This document shows positions 1-9,235 of a stretch of DNA of 64,000 nt, piece by piece. The notes under the pieces were generated by a model. That model did not search any database. It was not told the origin of the DNA and was given only the letters and a program-made list of their open reading frames with translations. Location: contig NZ_CAMPHI010000010.1 in assembly GCF_946885955.1 (NCBI RefSeq), positions 62,001 to 126,000 of the forward strand, read 5' to 3'. The position numbers and the translations under genes are program-made. Each line of letters opens with the position of its first letter. Within the stretch, counting starts at the first letter, position 1. This DNA is from an uncultured Pseudomonas sp. (GTDB taxonomy: Bacteria; Pseudomonadota; Gammaproteobacteria; Pseudomonadales; Pseudomonadaceae).

Positions 1-930
1 CATCCGATCAGCCAGCCGCTGGACGTCGGTATCCGCAGTATCAATGGTTTACTCACGGTCGGGCGCGGTCAGCGCCTTGGTCTGTTCGCCGGTACCGGGG
101 TCGGCAAGAGCGTGCTGCTGGGCATGATGACCCGCTTCACCGAGGCCGACATCATCGTGGTCGGGCTGATCGGCGAGCGTGGCCGCGAGGTCAAGGAATT
201 CATCGACGAGATACTCGGCGAGGAGGGCATGCAACGCTCGGTGGTGGTCGCTTCGCCCGCCGACGAGGCGCCGCTGATGCGTTTGCGTGCTGCCATGTAC
301 TGCACACGCATCGCCGAATATTTTCGCGACAAGGGCAAGAATGTTCTGCTGCTGATGGACTCGCTGACCCGTTTCGCCCAGGCCCAACGGGAAATCGCCC
401 TGGCCATCGGCGAACCGCCGGCGACCAAGGGTTATCCGCCTTCGGTGTTCGCCAAACTGCCCAAACTGGTCGAGCGGGCCGGTAATGCCGAGGCTGGCGG
501 CGGCTCGATTACCGCGTTCTACACCGTACTGAGCGAGGGCGACGACCAGCAGGACCCGATTGCCGATGCAGCGCGCGGCGTGCTCGACGGCCATATCGTG
601 TTATCGCGGCGCCTGGCTGAGGAGGGGCACTATCCGGCCATCGACATCGAAGCCTCGATCAGTCGGGTGATGCCGCAGGTGGTTTCGGTCGAGCACTTGA
701 AGCATTCGCAGCGCTTCAAGCAGCTGTGGTCACGCTATCAACAAAGCCGCGACCTGATAAGCGTGGGGGCCTATGTGCCAGGTGGCGATGCCGACACCGA
801 TCTGGCCATCGCCCGCCACCCGGCGATGCAGCAGTATCTGCGCCAGGGGCTGCGCGACAGCGAAGGCCTGCAGCGCAGCAGCGAGTTACTCGCGACCACC
901 CTCAAGCCCTCCGCCGCACCGGGGGCTTAA
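1..930 (+). CDS. fliI: Flagellar export ATPase FliI, 5' end missing
   Basis: This is the cytoplasmic ATPase of the flagellar type III export apparatus; it hydrolyses ATP while delivering substrates with FliH and FliJ. The reading frame is open from base 1, so the N-terminal third lies outside the window (about 309 of roughly 450 codons are present). The Walker A loop GTGVGKS is encoded near base 100, followed by the ERGREV and LLLMDSLTR segments typical of F1-beta-like ATPases. It ends 3 bases before fliJ, in the same operon. Family assignment rests on the P-loop, the conserved F1-like core and the fliJ neighbour. Confidence 0.95.
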   Translation, partial: HPISQPLDVGIRSINGLLTVGRGQRLGLFAGTGVGKSVLLGMMTRFTEADIIVVGLIGERGREVKEFIDEILGEEGMQRSVVVASPADEAPLMRLRAAMYCTRIAEYFRDKGKNVLLLMDSLTRFAQAQREIALAIGEPPATKGYPPSVFAKLPKLVERAGNAEAGGGSITAFYTVLSEGDDQQDPIADAARGVLDGHIVLSRRLAEEGHYPAIDIEASISRVMPQVVSVEHLKHSQRFKQLWSRYQQSRDLISVGAYVPGGDADTDLAIARHPAMQQYLRQGLRDSEGLQRSSELLATTLKPSAAPGA

Positions 931-933
931 GGC

Positions 934-1383
934 ATGGCGCAGAGCCGCGCTGCGCGCCTGGCACCGGTGATCGCGATGGCCGAGCGGGCCGAGCGCGAAG
1001 CCGCCCTGCAATTGGGCCATTGCCAGGGCTTGCTCAGTCAGGCCGAGGTGAAACTGGGCGAGCTGGAGCACTATCGCAGCGATTACCAGCAGCAGTGGAT
1101 CGATGAAGGCCAACGCGGCGTGTCCGGCCAATGGTTGATGAACTATCAGCGGTTTCTCTCGCAACTGGAAACCGCGATCGGCCAGCAGCGCAACACCATG
1201 GAGTGGCACCGCAACAATGTGCAGAAGGTGCGCGATGTCTGGCAGCAGCGCTACGCACGCCTCGAAGCGCTGCGCAAACTAGTCCAGCGTTATCATGACG
1301 AGGCCCGTAGGGCCGAGGATAAACGCGAGCAAAAACTCCTCGACGAGTTGGCACAACGCCTGACTGGTAGAGATTTGCACTGA
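934..1383 (+). CDS. fliJ: Flagellar export chaperone FliJ
   Basis: FliJ is a small coiled-coil protein of the export gate that links the FliI ATPase ring to FlhA. The 149-residue product is highly charged and rich in Gln, Glu, Arg and Leu throughout, consistent with two long antiparallel helices, and has no membrane segment. Its length matches the family. It follows fliI by 3 bases and belongs to the same transcription unit. The sequence family is poorly conserved, so the call leans on size, composition and position. Confidence 0.9.
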   Translation: MAQSRAARLAPVIAMAERAEREAALQLGHCQGLLSQAEVKLGELEHYRSDYQQQWIDEGQRGVSGQWLMNYQRFLSQLETAIGQQRNTMEWHRNNVQKVRDVWQQRYARLEALRKLVQRYHDEARRAEDKREQKLLDELAQRLTGRDLH

Positions 1384-1522
1384 TTGGCAGTTGCCGTAAG
1401 TGGTTCTGGGTGCTAAATCTTCTTCATGCGGATTACGCACTTGGCTATTCGCGGCGGACCTTGACCGGCTGCTGAGCGGGCGCGTGGTCGGTCAACTGTT
1501 TCGCTGAGTAAAGGAGTAGTTC

Positions 1523-1828
1523 ATGGCCATCACCTCGCTGCCTTCGGCAGATGGGCAAGAGTTGACCATTACCATTCAAGGGCGCTTCGATTTCGGTGCG
1601 CATCAGGAATTTCGCGATGCCTACGAGCGTGTCGACACCACGCCGAAGAGCTACGTAGTCGATCTCAAGGGCACCACCTACCTCGACAGCTCCGCGCTCG
1701 GCATGCTGTTGCTGCTGCGCGATCACGCCGGTGGCGATCAGTCGCAGATCCGTCTGCTCAACTGCAATCCGGACGTACGCAAGATTCTCGCCATTTCCAA
1801 TTTCGAACAGCTGTTCCAGATCGCCTAG
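1523..1828 (+). CDS. hsbA: STAS-domain anti-anti-sigma factor, HsbA-like
   Basis: This is a 101-residue single STAS domain protein. The phosphorylatable serine is in the YLDSSALGML loop, the classic SpoIIAA-type motif. In Pseudomonas aeruginosa the homologue HsbA partners with the response regulator HsbR downstream of the phosphotransfer protein HptB, and switches between control of the anti-sigma factor FlgM and a diguanylate cyclase, so linking flagellar gene expression to biofilm formation. The next gene, 12 bases on, encodes the HsbR-like partner, and a HptB-like gene follows. The gene symbol is assigned by this conserved trio; no activity can be read directly. Confidence 0.85.
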   Translation: MAITSLPSADGQELTITIQGRFDFGAHQEFRDAYERVDTTPKSYVVDLKGTTYLDSSALGMLLLLRDHAGGDQSQIRLLNCNPDVRKILAISNFEQLFQIA

Positions 1829-1840
1829 CAGGGCGCCAAC

Positions 1841-3532
1841 ATGCCAGCGAGTCTGTCCATCCTGATCGCCGAGGACAATGCGGCCGACCGCATGCTGTTG
1901 TCGACGATCGTCAGCCGCCAGGGGCATCGTACGCTGACTGCCAGCAATGGCCTGGAAGCGGTCGCGCTGTTCGGACAGGAGCGTCCGCAACTGGTCCTGA
2001 TGGATGCGCTGATGCCGATGATGGATGGTTTCGAGGCAGCGCGACGGATCAAGCTGATGGCTGGCGAATCGCTGGTGCCGATCATCTTCCTGACCTCGCT
2101 GACCGAGGGCGAAGCGCTGGTGCGCTGCCTGGAGGCCGGCGGCGACGACTTTCTCGCCAAACCCTACAACCGGGTGATTCTCGAAGCGAAGATCAAGGCA
2201 ATGGACCGTCTGCGACGCTTGCACGATACGGTCCTGCGTCAGCGCGACCTGATCGCCAAACACAACGAGCATCTACTGACCGAGCAGCGCGTAGCCAAGG
2301 CGGTATTCGACAAAGTGGCGCATTCGGGCTGTCTGGCGGCGCCGAATATCCGCTATCTGCAATCGCCCTATGCGCTGTTCAACGGCGATCTGTTGCTGGC
2401 GGCCTATAAACCGTCCGGCGGCATGCATGTGCTGCTCGGTGATTTCACTGGCCATGGTTTGCCGGCGGCGATCGGTGCCATGCCCCTGGCTGAAGTGTTT
2501 TACGGCATGACGGCGAAGGGACACTGCTTGACGGAGATCCTTCGCGAGCTCAATGCCAAGCTCAAACATATCCTGCCGGTTGGCGTGTTCTGTTGCGCGA
2601 CCGTGCTCAACCTCAGCTTTCAGCGCCGGGTGATCGAGGTTTGGAACGGCGGCCTGCCCGACGGCCACTTGCTCCATGGCGACGGGCGCATACCTCTGGT
2701 ATCGCGGCATCTGCCGCTCGGCATCCTCGACCCCGCGCAGTTCAATGACAGCTATGAGGTCTATCCGATGCAGCTGGGCGATCGCATCGTGCTGCTCTCC
2801 GACGGGGTGCTGGAGGCTTGCAACGAGCAGGCCGAGCTGTTCGGTGAGGCGCGTTTGCTCGAGGTGTTCGCGAATAATCGCGAGCCGACACAGCTGTTCG
2901 CCGAGATTCGCCAGGCGTTGGCCCATTTCAGTGGTGCGCCGCAGGACGATGTCAGCCTGGTGGAAATCAGCATGATCGACGAGGCGCTGCTCAATCGTCC
3001 GCCGTTGCGCTTCGCCGACAGCGGGCAAAGCAGCCCGCTGGACTGGTCGGCCACTTTCGAATTCCGTGGCGAGACCTTGCAGCGTTTCAATCCCTTGCCG
3101 TTTCTACTGCAACTGCTGCTCGAGGTGCAGGGCCTGCGCCCCCAGGGCGGGGCACTGTTCAGTGTACTGGCGGAACTCTACTCGAATGCCCTGGAGCATG
3201 GTGTGCTGGGGCTGGATTCGGCGCTCAAGCGCAATGCCGCGGGCTTCGCCGAGTATTACCGGCAACGCAGCGAGCGACTCGGCGATCTCGCTGACGGCTA
3301 TGTGCGTTTCCATCTGCAATTGTCGCCGGAGGCATCGGGCGGGCGCCTGGTGGTGCGCGTCGAAGACAGCGGTGCGGGTTTCGACGGGCAAGCGATTCTG
3401 CAGCAGCAATTGCACAGCAGTCGGTTGTTCGGTCGCGGTCTGACGCTGATCCGCCAATTGAGCGAGCGCTGCACTCTGACCGACGACGGCCGCGGGGTTA
3501 GCGTGGAGTTTTCATGGTCAGCTGAGGCATAA
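1841..3532 (+). CDS. hsbR: Response regulator with PP2C phosphatase and anti-sigma kinase domains, HsbR-like
   Basis: A 563-residue three-domain regulator. Residues 1-120 form a receiver domain with acidic pocket E11/D12, phospho-acceptor D55 in LVLMDALMP and K107 in FLAKPYN. The middle part is a SpoIIE-type PP2C phosphatase (LLGDFTGHGLPAA, VLLSDGVLEA, QDDVSLVEI). The C-terminus, about residues 420-563, is a GHKL ATPase/anti-sigma kinase domain (ELYSNALEHG, VEDSGAGFD, FGRGLTLI). This is the architecture of HsbR, which phosphorylates or dephosphorylates the STAS partner HsbA encoded just upstream. HptB, encoded next, would donate phosphate to D55. Conservation of all three domains suggests it is functional. 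Confidence 0.85.
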   Translation: MPASLSILIAEDNAADRMLLSTIVSRQGHRTLTASNGLEAVALFGQERPQLVLMDALMPMMDGFEAARRIKLMAGESLVPIIFLTSLTEGEALVRCLEAGGDDFLAKPYNRVILEAKIKAMDRLRRLHDTVLRQRDLIAKHNEHLLTEQRVAKAVFDKVAHSGCLAAPNIRYLQSPYALFNGDLLLAAYKPSGGMHVLLGDFTGHGLPAAIGAMPLAEVFYGMTAKGHCLTEILRELNAKLKHILPVGVFCCATVLNLSFQRRVIEVWNGGLPDGHLLHGDGRIPLVSRHLPLGILDPAQFNDSYEVYPMQLGDRIVLLSDGVLEACNEQAELFGEARLLEVFANNREPTQLFAEIRQALAHFSGAPQDDVSLVEISMIDEALLNRPPLRFADSGQSSPLDWSATFEFRGETLQRFNPLPFLLQLLLEVQGLRPQGGALFSVLAELYSNALEHGVLGLDSALKRNAAGFAEYYRQRSERLGDLADGYVRFHLQLSPEASGGRLVVRVEDSGAGFDGQAILQQQLHSSRLFGRGLTLIRQLSERCTLTDDGRGVSVEFSWSAEA

Positions 3533-3562
3533 TCCGACGCCTTCTGTTCGGGGAGTGACCCA

Positions 3563-3916
3563 TTGTCCGATATTCATCTAGATAGCACCGTTCTGGCCGC
3601 ATTGCAGGACGTCATGGAGGACGAGTATCCGGTGCTGCTGGATACGTTCATGGCCGACTCCGAAGAACGCCTGCGCCTGTTGCGCCAGGCGCAGCTGGCG
3701 GGCGATGCACAGAACCTGCGCTTGGCCGCGCACAGCTTCAAAGGCAGCTGCAGCAACATGGGGGCGTTGATGCTCGCCGGTCTATGCAAGCAGCTGGAAG
3801 AAGTCGGGCGGCGTGACTTGATGGCCGATGCGCCGGACCTTATCGAACAGGTCGAACGCGAATTCGCCATTGTGCGCATCCTGCTGAAATCCGAGCGTCA
3901 GCGCTACCGACTGTAA
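3563..3916 (+). CDS. hptB: Histidine phosphotransfer protein HptB
   Basis: A 117-residue HPt domain protein; H57 in the AAHSFKGSCSNMGA motif is the phospho-histidine. In pseudomonads HptB receives phosphate from several hybrid kinases and passes it to HsbR. The start used is TTG at 3563, preceded by GGGGAG at 3550-3555; no suitable ATG lies nearby in frame. It is transcribed after the HsbR-like gene with a 30-base gap. In P. aeruginosa the hpt/hsb genes are similarly close to flagellar genes, and the position between fliJ and fliK here fits a motility-linked role. Confidence 0.85.
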   Translation: MSDIHLDSTVLAALQDVMEDEYPVLLDTFMADSEERLRLLRQAQLAGDAQNLRLAAHSFKGSCSNMGALMLAGLCKQLEEVGRRDLMADAPDLIEQVEREFAIVRILLKSERQRYRL

Positions 3917-3952
3917 GCGCTATCCCAGTGGCTGCGCTTGCGGCCAGAAAGT

Positions 3953-3968
3953 TGGCCCAGCCTTTGCT
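3953..3968 (+). promoter_or_regulatory. Sigma-54 promoter for fliK
   Basis: The sequence TGGCCCAGCCTTTGCT has GG (3954-3955) and GC (3966-3967) exactly 10 bases apart, as the -24/-12 elements of RpoN promoters require, and ends in the usual TTGC. It lies 38 bases before the fliK start. Flagellar class II/III genes of pseudomonads are FleQ/FleR- and RpoN-dependent. Confidence 0.75.
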
Positions 3969-4006
3969 TTCTCTCCGTTACGACCCATACCGAACGGAGA
4001 CCATCC

Positions 4007-5287
4007 ATGTCCGTCGCTCCCGATCTGCTGCTCAAGTCGGCTCCCGACATAAAGCCGAAAAGCGCTGCGAGCAAAGCCCCTGCCAAAGCGCATGAGCCGC
4101 GCAACCATGAGGCTTCCAGCTTCGCCCAGGTATATGCCAAGGAACGCCAGGCGAAAGCCGCGGAGCGCTCCGAAGCACCAGCCAAGCCCGGTCGCGATGC
4201 ACAATCCAAGAACGCAGACGAGCGCTCCAGCGACGATGAGACTGCCGTTCAGCAGCCGCCCGTTGCCGATAGCGGCAATCCGTTGCCGACCGACCCCGCA
4301 CTGCAACCGCCGGTGCTCGATCCGCTGATGCTCTTGGGGATGAGTCCCGTCGCCGACGCTGAATTGGATAGCGAGCTCGATACGGCGCTCGACGTCGAGC
4401 TGGAGGGGGGCGACCCCGATGGGTTGGTGGCTAGTGCCAATTTGCTCAGCTCCGGCCCAGCGAGCATGACCGAGGCCAGCTTCGACGCGGAAATCGACGC
4501 GCTCAATCAGCTGCCGGCAGTGAAGCTGGCGCTCGAGGTCGGCGCCAAGACCGGTGCGGCGACCCCCGGCTCACCCGATGTCCTGGCGAATTTGACCGCG
4601 CAGAGCGCCGGGCAAGGTTTTGCCGGCACCCTGGCCGCCCTCGGTGCCTTGCAGGTCGAGCCGGATGCGGCCGAGAGCGGCGAGGTGCCGTTGATCGAGC
4701 TCACCGCAGAGGGGATCGAAGCGCTCAAGGAAAGCTCCGCGGATAGCCTGCCGGAAAATTTCGTCAGCAAGCTCAGCGCCTTGAGCGAAGCCATCGGCCA
4801 GCAAGCCGCGGCCGCGCCACGGGCTCCGTTGGTGCCGGGGGCGCCGGTACCAATGCAGCAGGGCGCCTGGGGCGAGGCGGTGGTCGACAGGGTGATGTGG
4901 TTGTCCAGCCAGAACCTCAAGTCCGCGGAAATCCAGCTGGACCCCGCCGAACTGGGGCGGCTGGAGGTGCGCATCCACATGAACCAGGATCAGACCCAGG
5001 TGACGTTCGCCAGCCCGCATGCCAACGTACGTGATGCGCTGGACGGTCAAATGCATCGTTTGCGCGAGCTGTTCGCCCAGCAGGGCATGAACATGGTTGA
5101 TGTGAATGTCTCCGACCAGTCGCTCAGTCGCGGCTGGCAGGGCCAGGAGGGCGACGGCCGTGGGCGCGGCGGCAATGGCGGCAACGAGCTGGCGGGTACG
5201 TCCGAGGACGGCGCGGTGAACGCCGCTATGGAGCTCAAGAGCCGTCCGCTCGATGGCGGGCGCGGTATGGTCGACTATTACGCCTGA
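4007..5287 (+). CDS. fliK: Flagellar hook-length control protein FliK
   Basis: FliK is the secreted ruler that measures hook length and switches FlhB substrate specificity. The 426-residue product has a low-complexity Ala/Pro/Glu/Lys-rich N-terminal two thirds and a conserved C-terminal domain around residues 285-390, containing the LDPAELGRLEVRIHM signature. The start at 4007 is preferred over an upstream in-frame ATG at 3938 because the latter would overlap the sigma-54 promoter; CGGAGA sits 6 bases before the chosen ATG. Its own promoter separates it from hptB. Confidence 0.9.
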   Translation: MSVAPDLLLKSAPDIKPKSAASKAPAKAHEPRNHEASSFAQVYAKERQAKAAERSEAPAKPGRDAQSKNADERSSDDETAVQQPPVADSGNPLPTDPALQPPVLDPLMLLGMSPVADAELDSELDTALDVELEGGDPDGLVASANLLSSGPASMTEASFDAEIDALNQLPAVKLALEVGAKTGAATPGSPDVLANLTAQSAGQGFAGTLAALGALQVEPDAAESGEVPLIELTAEGIEALKESSADSLPENFVSKLSALSEAIGQQAAAAPRAPLVPGAPVPMQQGAWGEAVVDRVMWLSSQNLKSAEIQLDPAELGRLEVRIHMNQDQTQVTFASPHANVRDALDGQMHRLRELFAQQGMNMVDVNVSDQSLSRGWQGQEGDGRGRGGNGGNELAGTSEDGAVNAAMELKSRPLDGGRGMVDYYA

Positions 5288-5566
5288 CCTGTACCCCTTG
5301 AGGGTTGATGCGCGGTCTCTTGTGGGACGGGCCGGGCGACGTTCCGTGACCTTGCGGCGAGCGTTTCGCCGTCTGGCTCAAGCGATCGGCGGGCAGCTCT
5401 GCAGGCCGCATGCGCCGCGGATCGCGCTTCCTGCGGGTCGCAGGGGGATCACGGCTGGTCGTCGCAATCGCTGCGGCGCGGCGTTTCCCGAAGCGGCCCC
5501 TGTACGGAACATCGCCGACCTTCGGCACGGTTTGCGCTGTAGTCGACAGTGCCACTGATCTAAACT

Positions 5567-5606
5567 GCACCTCGCCCGTTGCTCGCAAGAGTCGCGGGCG
5601 AGGTGC
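5567..5606 (+). terminator. Strong hairpin downstream of fliK
   Basis: Arms 5567-5578 (GCACCTCGCCCG) and 5595-5606 are perfect 12-base inverted repeats with a 16-base loop that can itself form a small CTC-GCAA-GAG stem. It is followed only by TTTC, so termination is plausible but not certain. It lies in the 468-base gap between fliK and fliL, where no gene was recognised; the stretch 5288-5560 shows nothing else I can name. Confidence 0.5.
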
Positions 5607-5689
5607 TTTCAGATGGGGCCTTTGCTTTTTCGGGTCGTCAGGCTCTTGGCGCCGTGGCCAAACGGCGCGGGCCGCTACTGTTCATAAGC

Positions 5690-5705
5690 TGGCATAACAC
5701 TTGCT
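5690..5705 (+). promoter_or_regulatory. Sigma-54 promoter for the fliL operon
   Basis: TGGCATAACACTTGCT matches the RpoN consensus TGGCAC-N5-TTGCW with one change; GG at 5691-5692 and GC at 5703-5704 are separated by 10 bases. It is 51 bases before the fliL start and downstream of the fliK hairpin, so fliLMNOPQR-flhB probably start here. Confidence 0.8.
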
Positions 5706-5755
5706 GCTAAACCTTTGAAAGCGTATAGAGTTCCGAGAATTGACGGATTATTGGC

Positions 5756-6280
5756 ATGGCTAAGAAAAACGCGCCGCAAGACACCGCAGCAGCCGAGGCT
5801 GGCAAGCCGGCCGGCAAGATGAAACTGATTATCCTGATTGTGGTGGTTCTGCTGCTGGCCGTGGGTCTTTCCGTAGGCGTGACCTGGTTTGTGCTGAACA
5901 AGCACGCGGACAAGAGCGAGGTCAAAGAGCAAACCAGCGAGGTCAGCGCGCCAGTCAAACGGCCGGCGATATACGAAGAGTTGACGCCAGCCTTCGTGGT
6001 CAACTTCAAACACAAGGGGCGTGCCCGCTATATGCAGGTGAGTGTTGCGCTGATGGCGCGTGATCAGGCCGCGCTGGATGCCCTCAAGGTGCATATGCCG
6101 GTATTGCGCAACCGCCTGGTAATGCTGTTTTCCAGCCAGGATTTCGAAGTCTTGACCACCCCCATAGGCAAGGAAATGCTGCTTCAGCAGGCCACCGCCA
6201 GCGTGCAGGAGTTGGCCGAGAAGGAAACCGGCAAGGCGGCCATCGAGCGCGTGTTGTTCACCAATTTAGTGTTGCAGTAG
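5756..6280 (+). CDS. fliL: Flagellar basal body-associated protein FliL
   Basis: FliL is a single-pass inner-membrane protein around the stator and rotor that supports torque. The 174-residue product has a short basic N-terminus, one transmembrane segment at about residues 23-47 (LIILIVVVLLLAVGLSVG) and a periplasmic domain with the YLxLxPxFVVN-like start (YEELTPAFVVNF). It begins the operon after the sigma-54 promoter and is followed by fliM after 13 bases. Confidence 0.93.
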   Translation: MAKKNAPQDTAAAEAGKPAGKMKLIILIVVVLLLAVGLSVGVTWFVLNKHADKSEVKEQTSEVSAPVKRPAIYEELTPAFVVNFKHKGRARYMQVSVALMARDQAALDALKVHMPVLRNRLVMLFSSQDFEVLTTPIGKEMLLQQATASVQELAEKETGKAAIERVLFTNLVLQ

Positions 6281-6293
6281 TCAGGAGCCGACC

Positions 6294-7265
6294 ATGGCTG
6301 TGCAGGATCTGCTGTCCCAGGATGAAATCGATGCGCTGCTGCATGGCGTCGACGACGGCCTGGTCGATACCGAAGATGCGGTCGAGCCGGGGAGCGTCAG
6401 GCAATACGACCTGACCAGCCAGGACCGTATCGTTCGCGGACGCATGCCGACCCTGGAAATGATCAACGAACGCTTCGCCCGCTATACCCGCATCAGTATG
6501 TTCAACTTGTTGCGTCGCTCCGCCGACGTCGCCGTGGGTGGCGTGCAGGTGATGAAGTTCGGCGAGTACGTGCATTCGCTGTATGTGCCGACCAGCCTCA
6601 ATCTGGTGAAGATGAAGCCGTTGCGCGGCACTGGCCTGTTTATCCTGGATGCCAAGCTGGTATTCAAACTGGTCGACAACTTCTTCGGTGGCGACGGTCG
6701 CCATGCCAAGATCGAGGGGCGCGAGTTCACTCCCACCGAACTACGCGTGGTGCGGATGGTGCTGGACCAGGCGTTCGTCGACCTGAAAGAGGCCTGGCAC
6801 GCGGTGATGGACATCAACTTCGAGTATGTCAACTCGGAGGTCAACCCCGCCCTGGCCAACATCGTCAGCCCCAGCGAAGTCATCGTCGTCTCGACCTTCC
6901 ATATCGAGCTGGATGGCGGTGGCGGCGACCTGCATATCACCATGCCGTATTCGATGATTGAACCGATTCGCGAGATGCTCGACGCCGGCTTTCAGTCCGA
7001 CGTCGACGATCAGGACGAGCGCTGGGTCAAGTCGCTACGCGAGGACATCCTCGATGTCAGCGTGCCCCTGGGCGCCACCGTGGCCAAACGTCAGTTGCGG
7101 TTGCGCGACATCCTGCACATGCAGCCCGGCGACGTGATTCCGGTGGACCTGCCCGAGCAGGTGATCATGCGCGCCAACGGCGTTCCGGCCTTCAAGGTCA
7201 AGCTGGGTGGGCACAAGGGCAACCTGGCGTTCCAGATCATCGAACCAATCGACCGCCAGCGCTGA
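6294..7265 (+). CDS. fliM: Flagellar motor switch protein FliM
   Basis: FliM is the C-ring subunit that binds phosphorylated CheY and sets the direction of rotation. The 323-residue product starts with the CheY-P binding peptide (LLSQDEIDALLHG, residues 6-18), has the CheC-like middle domain and ends with the SpoA domain shared with FliN (residues about 245-320). Length is normal. It lies between fliL and fliN in a tightly spaced operon. Confidence 0.96.
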   Translation: MAVQDLLSQDEIDALLHGVDDGLVDTEDAVEPGSVRQYDLTSQDRIVRGRMPTLEMINERFARYTRISMFNLLRRSADVAVGGVQVMKFGEYVHSLYVPTSLNLVKMKPLRGTGLFILDAKLVFKLVDNFFGGDGRHAKIEGREFTPTELRVVRMVLDQAFVDLKEAWHAVMDINFEYVNSEVNPALANIVSPSEVIVVSTFHIELDGGGGDLHITMPYSMIEPIREMLDAGFQSDVDDQDERWVKSLREDILDVSVPLGATVAKRQLRLRDILHMQPGDVIPVDLPEQVIMRANGVPAFKVKLGGHKGNLAFQIIEPIDRQR

Positions 7266-7306
7266 ATGCCTGCGGCAAATCCCTTTGAGCCAGCCGAGGA
7301 AAGACG

Positions 7307-7771
7307 ATGGCAGACGACGAAAACACCTCCCCCGAGGAACAAGCGCTAGCCGATGAATGGGCCGCCGCCCTGTCGGAGTCGGGCGATGCCGGTGGGCAGG
7401 ACGATATCGATGCGATGCTGGCCGGCGCCTCGAGCGAGCCGGCGCCGCCGCGTGCACCCATGGAGGAGTTCGGCAGCGTCGCCAAGAGCAACCAGCCGGT
7501 CAGCCTGGACGGGCCGAACCTGGATGTGATCCTGGATATTCCGGTGTCGATCTCCATGGAGGTGGGCAACACCAACATCACCATCCGCAACCTTCTGCAG
7601 CTCAACCAGGGTTCGGTCATCGAGCTCGACCGTCTGGCTGGCGAACCGCTCGATGTGCTGGTCAACGGCACCCTTATCGCCCATGGCGAGGTGGTGGTGG
7701 TCAATGAAAAATTCGGCATCCGTTTGACCGACGTGATCAGTCCGAGCGAACGCATTCAGAAGCTGCGCTGA
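7307..7771 (+). CDS. fliN: Flagellar motor switch protein FliN
   Basis: FliN builds the lower C-ring with FliM and takes part in export-apparatus docking. The 154-residue product has an acidic, Ala/Glu-rich N-terminal extension of about 70 residues and a C-terminal SpoA domain (LDVILDIPVSISMEVG to FGIRLTDVISPSERI). The extension is usual for pseudomonad FliN. fliO starts 5 bases after the stop. Confidence 0.95.
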   Translation: MADDENTSPEEQALADEWAAALSESGDAGGQDDIDAMLAGASSEPAPPRAPMEEFGSVAKSNQPVSLDGPNLDVILDIPVSISMEVGNTNITIRNLLQLNQGSVIELDRLAGEPLDVLVNGTLIAHGEVVVVNEKFGIRLTDVISPSERIQKLR

Positions 7772-7775
7772 CGCC

Positions 7776-8207
7776 ATGAGCAGAATCCTCGCCATCCTAC
7801 TGTTATCACCGTTCGCCGCGTTCGCCGCCGAACCCGCCACGCAAGCGGTCAAGCCGCTGGGCAGTAGCGGTTTCGGCGCGGAATTGGGACAGATGCTGCT
7901 GGGCCTGCTGGTGGTCATCGGGTTGATCTTTTTGCTGGCCTGGTTGATGCGCCGGGTGCAGCAAATGGGGCCGCGTGGCGGCCAGGTGATCAAACTGCTG
8001 GCCAGCCAGGCGCTTGGCCCGCGCGACCGCCTGGTGCTGGTGCAGGTCGGCTCCGAACAGATTCTGCTCGGCCTGACGCCCGGGCGGATCACCCCCTTGC
8101 ACGTCATGGCCGAACCGGTGCATCTGCCCGATGGCGAGCCGGCCAGCGCCGAATTCGCCCAGCGCCTGATGGAGCTGCTGGGCAAGGACCAGAAGGACAA
8201 GTCTTGA
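7776..8207 (+). CDS. fliO: Flagellar biosynthesis protein FliO
   Basis: FliO is a small membrane protein that helps assemble the FliP ring of the export gate. The 143-residue product has a probable signal peptide (FAAFAAEP), a second hydrophobic segment at about residues 35-54, and the conserved cytoplasmic stretch around [21 protein letters not shown]. Its stop TGA shares its last base with the fliP start. Confidence 0.9.
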   Translation: MSRILAILLLSPFAAFAAEPATQAVKPLGSSGFGAELGQMLLGLLVVIGLIFLLAWLMRRVQQMGPRGGQVIKLLASQALGPRDRLVLVQVGSEQILLGLTPGRITPLHVMAEPVHLPDGEPASAEFAQRLMELLGKDQKDKS

Positions 8208-8962
8208 TGAGCGCTTTGCGCCTGCTGTTGCTCCTGCTGTTCAGCGTCGCCGCGCCACTGGCCTGGGGCGCCGACAATCCATTGTCGATTCCGGCGATCA
8301 CCCTGAGCACCGATGCTCAGGGCCAGCAGGAGTATTCGGTCAGTCTGCAAATCCTTCTGATCATGACGGCGCTGAGCTTCATTCCGGCGTTCGTCATGCT
8401 GATGACCAGCTTCACCCGCATCATCATCGTGTTCTCCATACTGCGTCAGGCGCTCGGCCTGCAGCAGGCACCGTCGAACCAGATCCTCACCGGCATGGCG
8501 CTATTTCTGACCATGTTCATCATGGCGCCGGTGTTCGACCAGGTTAACCGCGAAGCGCTGCAGCCCTACCTCAACGAGCAGTTGCCGGCCCAGGAAGCGA
8601 TCAGCCGGGCGGAAGTGCCGTTGAAGAACTTCATGCTGGCGCAGACCCGCGAGAGCGACCTGGAGCTGTTCGTGCGACTGTCCAAGCGCACCGATATCGC
8701 CGCGCCTGAAGACGCCCCGCTGACGATCGTGGTCCCGGCGTTCGTCACCTCCGAGCTGAAGACGGCGTTTCAGATCGGCTTCATGATCTTCATTCCGTTC
8801 CTGATCATCGACATGGTGGTCGCCAGTATCCTCATGGCGATGGGCATGATGATGCTTTCGCCGCTGATCATCTCGCTGCCGTTCAAGATCATGCTGTTCG
8901 TGCTGATCGATGGCTGGGCGCTGATCATGGGTACCCTGGCCGCCAGTTTCGGAGGCACCTAG
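8207..8962 (+). CDS. fliP: Flagellar export gate protein FliP
   Basis: FliP forms the core of the inner-membrane export gate with FliQ and FliR. The 251-residue product has a cleavable signal peptide (ending near AAPLAWGA), then four hydrophobic segments, with the family signatures [17 protein letters not shown] and [17 protein letters not shown]. An alternative TTG one codon upstream exists, but ATG at 8207 overlapping the fliO stop (TGATG) is more likely and would give translational coupling. Confidence 0.95.
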   Translation: MSALRLLLLLLFSVAAPLAWGADNPLSIPAITLSTDAQGQQEYSVSLQILLIMTALSFIPAFVMLMTSFTRIIIVFSILRQALGLQQAPSNQILTGMALFLTMFIMAPVFDQVNREALQPYLNEQLPAQEAISRAEVPLKNFMLAQTRESDLELFVRLSKRTDIAAPEDAPLTIVVPAFVTSELKTAFQIGFMIFIPFLIIDMVVASILMAMGMMMLSPLIISLPFKIMLFVLIDGWALIMGTLAASFGGT

Positions 8963-8964
8963 GC

Positions 8965-9234
8965 ATGACTCCCGAAGTTGCCGTCGATCTGTTCCGCGAA
9001 GCGCTCTGGCTTACCGCGATGATCGTCTCCGTGGTGGTGGTGCCGAGCCTGCTGGTCGGTCTGCTGGTGGCGATGTTCCAGGCGGCGACACAGATCAACG
9101 AGCAGACCCTGAGCTTTCTGCCGCGCCTGCTGGTGATCCTGATGGTGCTGATCGTCATCGGCCCCTGGCTGGTACACCAGCTGATGGAGTATACGCAGAA
9201 CCTGATCATGAACATCCCGATGTTGATCGGCTGA
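8965..9234 (+). CDS. fliQ: Flagellar export gate protein FliQ
   Basis: An 89-residue protein with two transmembrane helices, the standard size of FliQ, part of the helical FliP5Q4R1 gate. The conserved segment around VGLLVAMFQAATQINEQTLSF is clear. It begins 2 bases after fliP and ends 1 base before fliR. Confidence 0.95.
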   Translation: MTPEVAVDLFREALWLTAMIVSVVVVPSLLVGLLVAMFQAATQINEQTLSFLPRLLVILMVLIVIGPWLVHQLMEYTQNLIMNIPMLIG

Positions 9235-9235
9235 G

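Noticed and set aside
5253..5697. Overlapping plus-strand open frames in the fliK-fliL gap
   Set aside because: Arg/Ala-rich translations, no similarity, and they cross a strong hairpin and the sigma-54 promoter of fliL.
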